In this document: positions 10,414 through 18,011 of the stretch, one piece after another | How positions within the stretch are numbered: position 1 is the first letter of the stretch | How the letters are laid out: the number at the start of each line of letters is the position of its first letter | Source of the DNA: Rugosimonospora sp040255525 | GTDB lineage: Bacteria; Actinomycetota; Actinomycetes; Mycobacteriales; Micromonosporaceae | Assembly (NCBI GenBank): GCA_040255525.1 | Contig: JBDZVD010000004.1 | Span: forward strand, 1-64,000 | Length of the DNA: 64,000 nt | Direction of reading: 5' to 3' | Made by a program: the position numbers and the translations under genes | The notes under the pieces: generated by a model | What the model was told of the DNA's origin: nothing | Database searches by the model: none | The model's input: only the letters and a program-made list of their open reading frames with translations

Positions 10414-11697
10414 TCAGGCAGGCGTGGTGCTCATCCTGGGCCGTTGGGTGGGCACGTCGGCCCCCGGGTACGTGGTGGTGATGCGCCGGCCCTCGCGCGG
10501 GCGCCCGCCCTCGGCCAGCAGGGCCGCCACCGGCAGTGTCGCGGCACCGAAGGCGACCGCGTCCGGACCCAGTTGGCACAGCTCGATCGAGGTCTGGCCG
10601 AGCGGGTGGCGCAGCGCGTGCGCCCGGGCCGCCTCCCGGATCTGAGGCATCATCTGGCCGCCCAGCGCCAGGCCGGCCCAGCCGCCCAGCACGATGCGCT
10701 CGGGGTTGAACAAATTGATGAGATTCGCGATGCCGGCGCCCAGGAAGCCGGCCGTCTCGTCGAGCACCCGGGCAGCCGTCTTCGATCGTCCGGCCGCCGC
10801 CAGCAGCGCGTCCACGCTGGACTGTTCGTCATCGCCGGGGACGGCGCGGCCGGACCGGGCCTGCCGGTACCGGTCGAGGATGCCCTCCGCGCCGACGTAC
10901 GCCTCCAGGCAGCCGTGCGAACCGCACCGGCACGGCCGGCCGCCGTACATGATGGTGGTGTGCCCCCATTCGCCGGCGCTGCTCGTGGCGCCGCGGTATG
11001 TGCTGCCGTGGGTGATGACCGCGGCGCCCACGCCCGAACCGACGAGGACGATCACGGCGTGCCGGGCGCCCCGCCCGGCGCCGAACCACATCTCGGCCTG
11101 GCCCTGCGTCTTCGCGCCGTTCTCGAAGTACAGCGGCAGTTCGATCCCGCTGGCCCGGAGCATGTCCTCCAGCGCGACGGCGTCCCAGCCGATGGTCTGC
11201 GCGTGCACGAGCGCCTTGTGGCCCTGCTCGACGGTGCCGGGGATGCCGATGCCCACGCCTAGGACCGTGCGCTCCTCGATGCCCGCCTGGGAGATGACTT
11301 CGTGCAGGCCCGAGGCGATCTGGGTGACGATGGTGGCCGGTTCGGGGCGTGGCCCGGACAGCGGGTGGTCCACAGTGGCCAGTCGGGTCATGGCGAGGTC
11401 GAACAGCTCGACCTTGACCCCGGTCTCGCCGACGTCGATGCCGATGACGTGACCGTACGCCGGGTCGACGCGGAGCAGGACGCGCGGCCGGCCACCGTCC
11501 GACTCGACCAGGCCGGCCTCGACGATCAGCCGCTCCTCGACGAGCTCGGCGGTGACATTGCTCACCGTGGCCGCGCTCAGCCCGGTGAGATGGCTCAGTT
11601 CGTGGCGGCTGAGCGGACCGTCGAAGAACAGCTTCGACAGCAGCGCTGCCCGGTTGTGGCGGCGCAGATCGCGGACCGTGGTGCGCTTAGCTTCCAT
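10414..11697 (-). CDS. ROK family transcriptional regulator (NagC/XylR type)
   Basis: Predicted sugar-responsive repressor. Residues 1-75 form a winged helix-turn-helix (LSRHELSHLTGLSAATVSNVTAEL is the HTH region, shortened here). Residues 85-400 are a ROK sugar-kinase-like domain with the ATP-binding opening GIDVGETGVKVELFDL, the loop SSAGEWGHTTI, and the zinc-binding signature CRCGSHGCLEAY. The start is ATG 11697, 427 residues, directly before the HTH; an in-frame upstream start at 11757 would add an unstructured basic leader. It is transcribed away from a short AT-rich region at 11765-11825 that probably holds its promoter. No sugar operon is adjacent; the MFS transporter and treS-mak are the nearest carbohydrate-linked genes. 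Confidence 0.88.
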   Translation of the reverse strand: MEAKRTTVRDLRRHNRAALLSKLFFDGPLSRHELSHLTGLSAATVSNVTAELVEERLIVEAGLVESDGGRPRVLLRVDPAYGHVIGIDVGETGVKVELFDLAMTRLATVDHPLSGPRPEPATIVTQIASGLHEVISQAGIEERTVLGVGIGIPGTVEQGHKALVHAQTIGWDAVALEDMLRASGIELPLYFENGAKTQGQAEMWFGAGRGARHAVIVLVGSGVGAAVITHGSTYRGATSSAGEWGHTTIMYGGRPCRCGSHGCLEAYVGAEGILDRYRQARSGRAVPGDDEQSSVDALLAAAGRSKTAARVLDETAGFLGAGIANLINLFNPERIVLGGWAGLALGGQMMPQIREAARAHALRHPLGQTSIELCQLGPDAVAFGAATLPVAALLAEGGRPREGRRITTTYPGADVPTQRPRMSTTPA

Positions 11698-12013
11698 CGC
11701 CTTCCGTCTCTGTCGCGAACTCGCCCTCACCAGCACACCTGTGCGTCCGGACGGCAATCTTGACTACAGCATGCCTCACACGTTAAATGCGGATCATATT
11801 TTAAACCATGAATTAGGTAATGTCGCCGTCTTTTCCGGGTCTCTTCCGGACGGCGCGCCGTTCAGTGTCCATCTGGGACGCACCGCGACCACGTGCCCGG
11901 TGTCGTGAGAGGCCGCCGGGCGGACGCGGAGGAATGCGACGACCGGCCCCTGGGCGGACAGACCGGTCGTGATGTCACGCGCGGGCGGCCGGTAGCGGCG
12001 CACCGCGCCCAGG
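11698..12013. promoter_or_regulatory. AT-rich promoter/operator region upstream of the ROK gene
   Basis: About 315 bases between the ROK start and the end of the PPOX gene. Positions 11770-11825 are strikingly AT-rich for this genome and contain an imperfect inverted repeat, GTTAAA (around 11781) and TTTAAAC (around 11799). ROK repressors often bind such sites, so this is a plausible promoter with an autoregulatory operator. The rest (11830-12013) shows no gene. Confidence 0.35.
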
Positions 12014-12481
12014 TCAGTCGTCCGCGAGCCGAGCCGGGAACCCGCCGGTCGCGATCGGGCCCCACTCCTCGATGGTGACCCGGATCAGCGACTTGCCCTG
12101 CTTGCGCATCGCCTCCCGGTACTCGTCCCAGTCCGGGTGCTCGCCGGAGATGCACCGGAAGTACCCGACCAGCGGCTCCAGCGCCTCGGGCAGGTCGAGC
12201 ACCTCGGCGCGGCCGCCGACCTGCACCCAGGGCCCGTTCCAGTCGTCGGAGAGCACACACAGCGAAACCCGGGGGTCACGGCGCGCGTTGGTCACCTTGG
12301 CTCGCTCCGGGTACGTCGAGATGACGACGCGCCCGGCGCTGTCCACGCCGCAGGTCACCGGCGAGAACTGCGGCCGGCCGCTGGCCCGGGTGGTGGACAG
12401 GATCGCGCGGTGCCGGGGGGAGAGGAATTCGACCAGGTGGTCGCGGTCGACGCGGGTCGTGGTCGCGATGGTGCGTGGCAT
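12014..12481 (-). CDS. PPOX class F420-dependent oxidoreductase-like protein
   Basis: Split beta-barrel protein of 155 residues from the family commonly annotated as PPOX class F420-dependent. The N-terminal helix and strands read LVEFLSPRHRAILSTTRASG then RPQFSPVTCGVD, followed by VVISTYPERAKVTNARRDPR, where the K-x-x-N-x-x-x-D-P-R stretch contacts the cofactor phosphate. VTIEEWGPI near the end fits the C-terminal strand. ATG 12481 is chosen because family similarity starts there; the longer frame upstream reads through the tandem repeats and is not credible. The F420 reductase gene at 21024 shows that the cofactor is available. Confidence 0.8.
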   Translation of the reverse strand: MPRTIATTTRVDRDHLVEFLSPRHRAILSTTRASGRPQFSPVTCGVDSAGRVVISTYPERAKVTNARRDPRVSLCVLSDDWNGPWVQVGGRAEVLDLPEALEPLVGYFRCISGEHPDWDEYREAMRKQGKSLIRVTIEEWGPIATGGFPARLADD

Positions 12482-12506
12482 CCACTCACTGTACGGATTC
12501 ACCCGG

Positions 12507-12645
12507 GGCGCGCAGCCGGAGCCGGGTTGTGGCGGAGGCGAGCACCCCCTTGTGGGGGCGGTGGCGCGCAGCCGGAGCCGGGTTGTGGCGGAGGCGAGCA
12601 CCCCCTTGTGGGGGCGGTGGCGCGCAGCCGGAGCCGGGTTGTGGC
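12507..12645. repeat. 56-bp tandem repeat, two and a half copies
   Basis: Unit starts GGCGCGCAGCCGGAGCCGG at 12507, 12563 and 12619; the third copy stops at about 12645. Copies are identical over the compared length. Each full unit carries a hairpin CCCCC-TTGT-GGGGG (first copy 12545-12558). The array lies between divergent genes, upstream of both the PPOX start (12481) and the RHH operon. Confidence 0.85.
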
Positions 12646-12683
12646 ACGTCCCTCGATGGGACGAAAGCGAAGCTTGCTAGCGT

Positions 12684-12709
12684 CTCGGCTAGCAATTCTG
12701 CTAGCCGAG
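12684..12709. promoter_or_regulatory. 11-bp perfect inverted repeat, putative RHH operator
   Basis: CTCGGCTAGCA (12684-12694) and TGCTAGCCGAG (12699-12709) flank a four-base spacer. A further half site with the same GCTAGC core lies at 12675-12680. The repeat ends inside the ribosome site of the RHH gene (AGGAG 12708-12712), so a bound protein would block initiation. Autoregulation by the encoded ribbon-helix-helix protein is inference. Confidence 0.5.
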
Positions 12710-12717
12710 GAGTGAGC

Positions 12718-12951
12718 GTGGAACGGGTAACCGGACCGGAGATGCCGGCGCGGCGGTCGCGCTGGCCGAGGGCGCAGCTCAACACGAGGGTACGGGTGGA
12801 GGTCGGGCAGCTGCTTCAGCGGTTCGTCAACGACAACGACACCACCGTGCAGAATTCGGTCGACCTGGCACTGGTCGAGTTCCTGGCGGCCCGGGGGTAC
12901 CCGCTGTCCGCCGTCAACCAGACCGCCGGGCACCGGGGGAGCGCCCGGTGA
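12718..12951 (+). CDS. Ribbon-helix-helix-like small regulator
   Basis: 77-residue basic protein. The central part fits a ribbon-helix-helix fold: a DNA-contacting strand LNTRVRVEV at about residue 20, helix A GQLLQRFVNDN, then helix B VQNSVDLALVEFLAARG. Such proteins bind inverted repeats as dimers and often repress their own operon. GTG 12718 has AGGAG six bases upstream; GTG 12712 is a possible alternative. The stop overlaps the next gene by four bases (GTGA), so the two are translationally coupled. The family was recognised by fold pattern only, with no named relative. Confidence 0.6.
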   Translation: MERVTGPEMPARRSRWPRAQLNTRVRVEVGQLLQRFVNDNDTTVQNSVDLALVEFLAARGYPLSAVNQTAGHRGSAR

Positions 12952-14543
12952 CCGGGGCGGTCAACCGCGTGCCGGCCGGCCGGCGGTCCGACCTGCCGGT
13001 CGGCGAACTGGAAATGGACGAGCACCTGCAGCGCACCGTGCGGCGTACCTCCGTCATGCGCCAGGGCTTCTACTTCGTGGTGCTCATCGTCGCGCTGGCC
13101 GGGCAGGTGTCCGGGGCCGTGGAGACGCTGCGCATCCCGCTGGCCGCCGCCGTACCGGCGGTCGCCGCCCTGGAGCTGGGCGGGATCGTGGTACTCGCGA
13201 ACGCCGACGTACGCCGCCGGCTCGGCGAACGGGCGGTGGCTTCCCGGCTGCTGTCCGTGGCCATTGCCGCGGGTGCGGTCGCCTTCAACTGGCTCGCGCA
13301 CGCGAACCACCTGCTGGGCGGGTTCTTCGCCGGCATGTCCGCGCTCGGTTACCTGGTCTGGCTCATGCACACCGAGAACCAGCGCCGGGACCGGCTGCGC
13401 GCCAAGGGCGACCTGCCGCCGACCACTCCGGCCTACGAAATCGTCGAACACTGGCTGCGCCACCCCTGGCTCACCCACCGGGCGAAGAGCATGGCGAAGG
13501 CCAATCCCGGACTCGGCCTCTACGACTCGCTGTCCGCGGCGCGCGCGGAGGTCCGGCGGGAACGCCGGCAGGCCGCCATCTCGAAGGTGCTCCACCGCAA
13601 GATCCGTGGGGCGGTCGACCCGAACACCGCGGACATCGCCATCGCCGTGTACGACCTCGACGAGATCGCCACCCGCCTGGCCGACGGCGCGGACTACGAC
13701 GGCCTGACCGCGTTGATCGCGGCGGACCTGGCGCCGGCCCGGCTGGGCCTGGACTGCGACCCGTCGGAGGCGCCGGGCGGCGCCGGGCGCGCCGAGTCAA
13801 AGTCGCCGGAAGGGGCACTCGCCGGGTTGGCCCCGTCCGCCGGGTCGGTCCCGTCCGCGGAGCCGGTCCCGTCCGCGGAACCGGTCCCGTCCGCGGAACC
13901 GGCCCCGTCCGCGACCGTGCAGCCGGCCCGGTCCGGCGCGCGGCCGGGCGACGCCGCTGCGGACGCTCTGGACGGCGCCGAGGCGCCGCGCCTGCGGAAC
14001 GCGCGCGCGATCGACAGCCCGACCATCGAGAGCCCGAGGGTGGCGGTTCCGTCGCGAGCCGTGGGGCGGGTGCAGCCGGGTACGGTCTTCGACTCGTCGC
14101 TGTACCGGAGCCTGGAGGAACTCGGGTTGGGCCGGCAGGCCGAGCCGGCGTCGAGTACCCCGGAGGAGCCGGCGCGCCGGGAGCGCGGCCGCCGGTTGCC
14201 CGGGGGCCAGCGCGGCACCGCCGCGGCGACCGGCCGGGCGACGCCCGCCGACACGGGGGCGAGCTCGGTGACCGGCCCGCTCAGCGACACCCTGCCGCCC
14301 GCCAGCGCGTCCACCGGCGGGCGGGCGCGCCGGGAGGCGTCGCTGCGGACCCTGGTGCACGGCACGCTGGACCGGCACGTGCCGGCCGGCGACCAGCGGG
14401 ACGAGAGTTCACTCGTGGACCTGGTCGCCGACGTGCTCGACCTCGACGAGGTCGACCGGCTGACCGCGGCCACCTACGTACAGAGCTGGACGAAGGAGGG
14501 CTCGCGGGTGGGTGCGGTACCCGCCCGCAACGGCTCGGCCTGA
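12948..14543 (+). CDS. Membrane protein with SpdA/DUF2637-like N-terminus and disordered tail
   Basis: 531 residues. Residues 40-140 hold three to four hydrophobic segments (for example GFYFVVLIVALAGQVSGAV and VAFNWLAHANHLLGGFFAGM), with an acidic residue in LELGGIVVL, resembling the DUF2637/Spd proteins of actinomycete conjugative plasmids. A basic, helical cytoplasmic part follows (HWLRHPWLTHRAKSMAKA to about residue 260). Residues 265-340 are low complexity with an 18-bp DNA repeat encoding PVPSAE units (about 13828-13915), and the C-terminus (450-520) is a small folded-looking acidic region. Coupled to the RHH gene. No traB, integrase or replication gene is nearby, so a link to plasmid transfer is only a resemblance. 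The start is GTG. Confidence 0.55.
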   Translation: MTGAVNRVPAGRRSDLPVGELEMDEHLQRTVRRTSVMRQGFYFVVLIVALAGQVSGAVETLRIPLAAAVPAVAALELGGIVVLANADVRRRLGERAVASRLLSVAIAAGAVAFNWLAHANHLLGGFFAGMSALGYLVWLMHTENQRRDRLRAKGDLPPTTPAYEIVEHWLRHPWLTHRAKSMAKANPGLGLYDSLSAARAEVRRERRQAAISKVLHRKIRGAVDPNTADIAIAVYDLDEIATRLADGADYDGLTALIAADLAPARLGLDCDPSEAPGGAGRAESKSPEGALAGLAPSAGSVPSAEPVPSAEPVPSAEPAPSATVQPARSGARPGDAAADALDGAEAPRLRNARAIDSPTIESPRVAVPSRAVGRVQPGTVFDSSLYRSLEELGLGRQAEPASSTPEEPARRERGRRLPGGQRGTAAATGRATPADTGASSVTGPLSDTLPPASASTGGRARREASLRTLVHGTLDRHVPAGDQRDESSLVDLVADVLDLDEVDRLTAATYVQSWTKEGSRVGAVPARNGSA

Positions 14544-14553
14544 CCGGCGCGGA

Positions 14554-14583
14554 CCGCCCGCCGTCTGTGGCGACGGCGGGCGG
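14554..14583 (+). terminator. Hairpin terminator after the RHH/membrane operon
   Basis: Perfect 12-bp stem CCGCCCGCCGTC (14554-14565) and GACGGCGGGCGG (14572-14583) with a six-base loop, ten bases past the stop. There is no T tract, as is common for actinobacterial terminators. Confidence 0.55.
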
Positions 14584-14607
14584 AGTCGTGCGGGGTGGAG
14601 TCGCGCG

Positions 14608-14652
14608 GGGCGGTGCCGGACGGGCGGTGCCGGACGGGCGGTGCCGGACGGG
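14608..14652. repeat. 14-bp triplicate repeat
   Basis: GGGCGGTGCCGGAC occurs three times head to tail from 14608 to 14649, followed by GGG. It ends just before the stop codon of the debranching-enzyme gene on the other strand and is non-coding on both strands. Confidence 0.8.
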
Positions 14653-14654
14653 CC

Positions 14655-16757
14655 TCAGCGGGAGATTTCCGGCAGGGTAACGCCCAACTGCGCCCGCAGG
14701 CCGGCCTGGCCCACGTAGACGCGTCCCCGGGCGAACGCGTCGAGGTGCCCCCACCGGCCCGGGATGTCCAGCAGTTCCATGTGGCCGATTCCCTCGGGCA
14801 GCACCGGCTCGACCACCAGGTGGTTGCCCACCGGCTCCAGGCCGAACATGACCTGGAGGAGCAGCATGGGCGCCCCGGTCGACCAGGCCTGCGGGCTGCA
14901 CGCCGTCGGGTACTGCACCGGAAACTTGGTCTCTTCCCGCCGGTACCCGGCGAACGCCTCCGGCAGCCGCCCGTTGAAGAACTCCGCCGCGTCCAGGATG
15001 CCGGCCGCGACCCGGGCCGCCTCCTCCTTGTACCCGTACCGGCGCAGTCCCCAGGCGATGAACGAGTTGTCGAACGGCCACACGGTCCCCACGTGGTACC
15101 CGATCGGGTTGTACCGGACCTCGCCCTCGGCCAGCGTGCGGATCCCCCAGCCGCAGAACAGCCGCGGGCCCATCAGGTGCCGGACCAGCGACCCGGCCTT
15201 GGCCGGCTCCACGATGCCGCTCCACAGCAGGTGACCGATGTTGCTCGACAGGGTGTCCACCAGGCGCCCGTCGCCGTCGAGGGCCAGCGCGAAGTACTCG
15301 CCGTCCTCCACCCAGAAGTCCTCGTTGAACCGGCGCTTGAGGTCGGCCGCCTCGGTCTCCAGCCGGCTGGCCAGCGCCGGATCGTTCCAGACTTCCCGGG
15401 CCAGCCGGGCGCCCCGGACCTTCGCGTCGTACGCGTAGCCCTGCAGTTCGCAGGTCGCCCGCGGGTACCCGGGCAGGCTGCCGTCCCGGTAGGAGAGCGC
15501 GTCCCAGGAGTCCTTCCAGCACTGGTTCTCCAGCCCGCTCTCCTCGTTGCGCCGCTGGTAGGAGATGTAGCCGTTGCCCATCAGGTCGGCGTACTCGTCG
15601 ATCCAGTTCAGCGCGGCGCGGGCCTCGTACTCCATCCGCTTGGCCATGGCCGTGTCGCCGGTCCACCGCTCGTACTCGTCGAGCAGGATCACGAACAGCG
15701 GGGTGGCGTCGGCCGTCCCGTAGTACGGGGAGTGCGGCCGCTCCTCGAACGCGGTCATCTCGCCGTACCGCAACTCGTGCGGGATCTTTCCCGGCTCCTC
15801 GTCGCGGAAGTCGTCCAGCCGGCTGCCCTGCCACTCGCCGAGCACGGTCAGCGTGGTCGCCGCCAGTTCGGGCGTGAACGCCAGCGTCTGCAGGCTGGTC
15901 AGGATGCTGTCCCGGCCGAACATCGTCATGAACCAGGGCAGGCCCGCGGACGGCAGCGCGCGACTGCGCGCGATGGTGGGGGAGAACCGCAGCGAGGCCA
16001 GGTCGATCAGGCTGCGCCGGTAGGTGCGCTTGAGCGGGTCCCAGTCGCACTCCAGGCGCGGCGCCTGGCTGACCCACTTCTCCAGGTCCTGCACCATCTC
16101 CGGCATGCTGCGGCCGTGGCCACTGCCCCAGGCGTGCCCGATACGCACCTCCCGCCCGCCCAGGCCGCGGATGTCCGCGTCCACCTGGATGTCCGTCTCC
16201 CACCTGCCGTCCGGCTCCACCCTGAACTTGAAGGTGATGCCCTGCTTGTCCAGCTTCGCCTCGCTGGACGTGGTGATGATGGTCTGCCGGTTGTACGTCT
16301 GCCGCTCGTACCCGAGGATCAACCGGTCCCGCTCGACCGTCACGTTGTACTTGCCCTTCTTGGCCAGCGCGTCCTTGACCTCGAACAGGTCGGCGAAATC
16401 GGAGGCGACCTCCAGGTGGATGGTCAGGTCGGCCGCCTCGTCACCGTGGTTGAACACGGTCAGTACCTCGTGGAAACCCTCGCAGACCGTGCGCTTGCGA
16501 ACCACCGAGATCTTGTTGTCGGAGTACACCGTTCCGGAACCGGGAACGAGGAAGAAGCGGGTCTGGAAGTAGTGCAGGTCGTCGATGGACAGCGGGCTGA
16601 GCCGTTCGCCGTTGATGGTCATCACCCAGGTCGACAGGAAGCGGGTGTCGTAGGAGAACATGCCGGTCGGCTCAGCCGGGGATGCCTGGATGTCGCCGCT
16701 GGTGTCGCTGACCACGAACGTGTTGCCGTCGAGGATGTTCACGGACGTCTCGCTCAT
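14655..16757 (-). CDS. Glycogen debranching-type amylo-alpha-1,6-glucosidase
   Basis: Cytosolic 700-residue glycoside hydrolase of the group annotated as amylo-alpha-1,6-glucosidase. Residues 1-230 are the N-terminal beta-sandwich domain (opening VNILDGNTFVVSDTSGDI, then GMFSYDTRFLSTW). Residues 270-650 form an (alpha/alpha)6 barrel with the typical PWFMTMFGRDSILTSLQTL and NPIGYHVGTVWPFDNSFIA, the latter near the catalytic acid region. These proteins act on alpha-1,6 branches or oligoglucosides; the exact substrate is not certain. ATG 16757 has a strong GGAGGTG ribosome site. The SCP2 gene stops three bases upstream of this start, so the two form an operon. Confidence 0.85.
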   Translation of the reverse strand: MSETSVNILDGNTFVVSDTSGDIQASPAEPTGMFSYDTRFLSTWVMTINGERLSPLSIDDLHYFQTRFFLVPGSGTVYSDNKISVVRKRTVCEGFHEVLTVFNHGDEAADLTIHLEVASDFADLFEVKDALAKKGKYNVTVERDRLILGYERQTYNRQTIITTSSEAKLDKQGITFKFRVEPDGRWETDIQVDADIRGLGGREVRIGHAWGSGHGRSMPEMVQDLEKWVSQAPRLECDWDPLKRTYRRSLIDLASLRFSPTIARSRALPSAGLPWFMTMFGRDSILTSLQTLAFTPELAATTLTVLGEWQGSRLDDFRDEEPGKIPHELRYGEMTAFEERPHSPYYGTADATPLFVILLDEYERWTGDTAMAKRMEYEARAALNWIDEYADLMGNGYISYQRRNEESGLENQCWKDSWDALSYRDGSLPGYPRATCELQGYAYDAKVRGARLAREVWNDPALASRLETEAADLKRRFNEDFWVEDGEYFALALDGDGRLVDTLSSNIGHLLWSGIVEPAKAGSLVRHLMGPRLFCGWGIRTLAEGEVRYNPIGYHVGTVWPFDNSFIAWGLRRYGYKEEAARVAAGILDAAEFFNGRLPEAFAGYRREETKFPVQYPTACSPQAWSTGAPMLLLQVMFGLEPVGNHLVVEPVLPEGIGHMELLDIPGRWGHLDAFARGRVYVGQAGLRAQLGVTLPEISR

Positions 16758-16760
16758 GGC

Positions 16761-17237
16761 TCACCTCCGCTCCTCGGCGCGGGCCGCCGTCGGGTCGACG
16801 GTCAGTTGGTGGGTGGTCGGGTAGCCGGCGCTGACCCGGGGGTGGCCGCGCTTCACGTTCTCGGGCTTCGCCGCCGCGCTACGGGCGAGGTTGCGCGGCC
16901 CCTTCGACGCGGGCGGTCCCGGCAGCAGTCGCTGGAGCAGAACGGCCAGCTCGAGGTCACCGTCGGCGGCCGCCTCGCCGCGCAGCAGCGCCGCCATCGC
17001 GTTCATCTCGCCGCGGGCCATCTTCTCGAAGACGGGCGCCGGGGCGTAGAACACCGTGCTCGGCTCCCCGCCCTCGCGCGCGACGGTGACGTCACCGCGC
17101 CGGATCGTCAGGAACCAGTGGTCGACGCTCTTCCCCCGGTCCAGGTCGACCCGTACGCATCCGCTCACCTTCTCCAGGAGCGGCTCATGCGCGCGGCTGG
17201 CCAGCCCCTCGAAGAACGCTTCGGTCGCACTCGTCAT
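16761..17237 (-). CDS. SCP2 sterol-binding domain protein
   Basis: 158-residue protein. Residues 1-110 resemble the SCP2 lipid-binding fold: FFEGLASRAHEPLLEKVSG, strands VRVDLDRGKSVDHWFLTI and DVTVAREGG, then APVFEKMARGEMNAMAALLRG, the usual region where the helix closes the hydrophobic tunnel. The C-terminal 45 residues are basic, proline-rich and probably disordered. ATG 17237 is chosen; ATG 17249 is equally possible. Directly upstream of and coupled to the debranching-enzyme gene, which does not obviously explain its role. The ligand is unknown. Confidence 0.7.
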   Translation of the reverse strand: MTSATEAFFEGLASRAHEPLLEKVSGCVRVDLDRGKSVDHWFLTIRRGDVTVAREGGEPSTVFYAPAPVFEKMARGEMNAMAALLRGEAAADGDLELAVLLQRLLPGPPASKGPRNLARSAAAKPENVKRGHPRVSAGYPTTHQLTVDPTAARAEERR

Positions 17238-17580
17238 CGCTCGCCCCATCCCGTCCGGCGGAAAGCATCGCCTCACCATCGCCGGGCATGGAGTGACCGG
17301 ACCTCACACCGTGAGGATGAATCCGGGAGTCCGGCTCGGGGCGCCGGCCCGTGCGGGCTTTGCGGCGCTGTGTCCGGACCGCCGCGTGCCTGCCCGAACT
17401 CGCCCCGCCCGTCGGCCTGTGGGGCGCGTTCGTCGCCGTGGTGTGGCCATGGGTCGATCGAAGCAGATTACGAGGAACATGCCATAAACCCGGTGGGTCC
17501 GCTGTTACGCTGAGTATTGATTGATGAACCCTGTGTACTCAGAAATGGTGTATTGCGGCGTCGTCGGGGGGTGGCCAGGA
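17238..17580. other. Intergenic region between divergent genes, no supported feature
   Basis: About 340 bases between the SCP2 start and the small membrane protein start. Promoters for both directions should lie here; a locally AT-rich stretch at 17470-17530 is the best candidate for the rightward one, but no box was clear enough to call. Confidence 0.4.
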
Positions 17581-17739
17581 ATGGTCCGCAAGACTCTGAC
17601 CTGGCTCTTTGCGGGCTTTCTGATCTTCTTCGTGGCGAAGCGACCGGCCGCGGCGGCCGTCGTCGCTCGCTGGATCATGGGCCTGTTGGGCGGCATCGCG
17701 ACCGGTGGAAGCGACTTCCTGAGCAACCTGATCCATTGA
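17581..17739 (+). CDS. Small single-pass membrane protein, conserved type
   Basis: 52 residues: a basic start (MVRKT), one hydrophobic segment LTWLFAGFLIFFVA at residues 6-19, a short basic loop KRP, and an amphipathic C-terminal helix ending GSDFLSNLIH. This is the layout of a group of short actinobacterial proteins with a TWL..AFLIFF..RP pattern, whose role is unknown. ATG 17581 follows CCAGGA closely; an in-frame ATG further upstream (17524) would add a hydrophobic leader and is less likely. It stands alone. Confidence 0.55.
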   Translation: MVRKTLTWLFAGFLIFFVAKRPAAAAVVARWIMGLLGGIATGGSDFLSNLIH

Positions 17740-17830
17740 CCCGGCAGTGCCGGCAGGGCCGCTGACTACGCTTGGCGACGGCCGCGCGCAAGCGGAAGGG
17801 GTCGCCGGTCGACCGGCGCCGGGTACGGCG

Positions 17831-17868
17831 AGGGGCCGATCACCCACGGGGGAAGGCGGTCGGCCCCT
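17831..17868. terminator. Hairpin between the small membrane gene and the LigD-type gene
   Basis: Perfect 9-bp arms AGGGGCCGA (17831-17839) and TCGGCCCCT (17860-17868) with a 20-base loop. It lies 90 bases past the previous stop and has no T tract; it could be a terminator or another structured element. Confidence 0.3.
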
Positions 17869-18011
17869 GCCGCTCCCACGTTACTTGACCGCGCAACAAG
17901 TTGTCGACACCCAAATTGCGGGAAAACCAAGTGCGGCCGAACGGCCACTGTGCGTAGATGATCGGCGCATTCGGGGGAACCGGTCCGACCCCGGTGACAT
18001 AGGGTGCCGCC

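Noticed and set aside
12507..12645. CRISPR array suggested by tandem repeats
   Set aside because: The repeats abut directly with no variable spacers and no cas gene is present.
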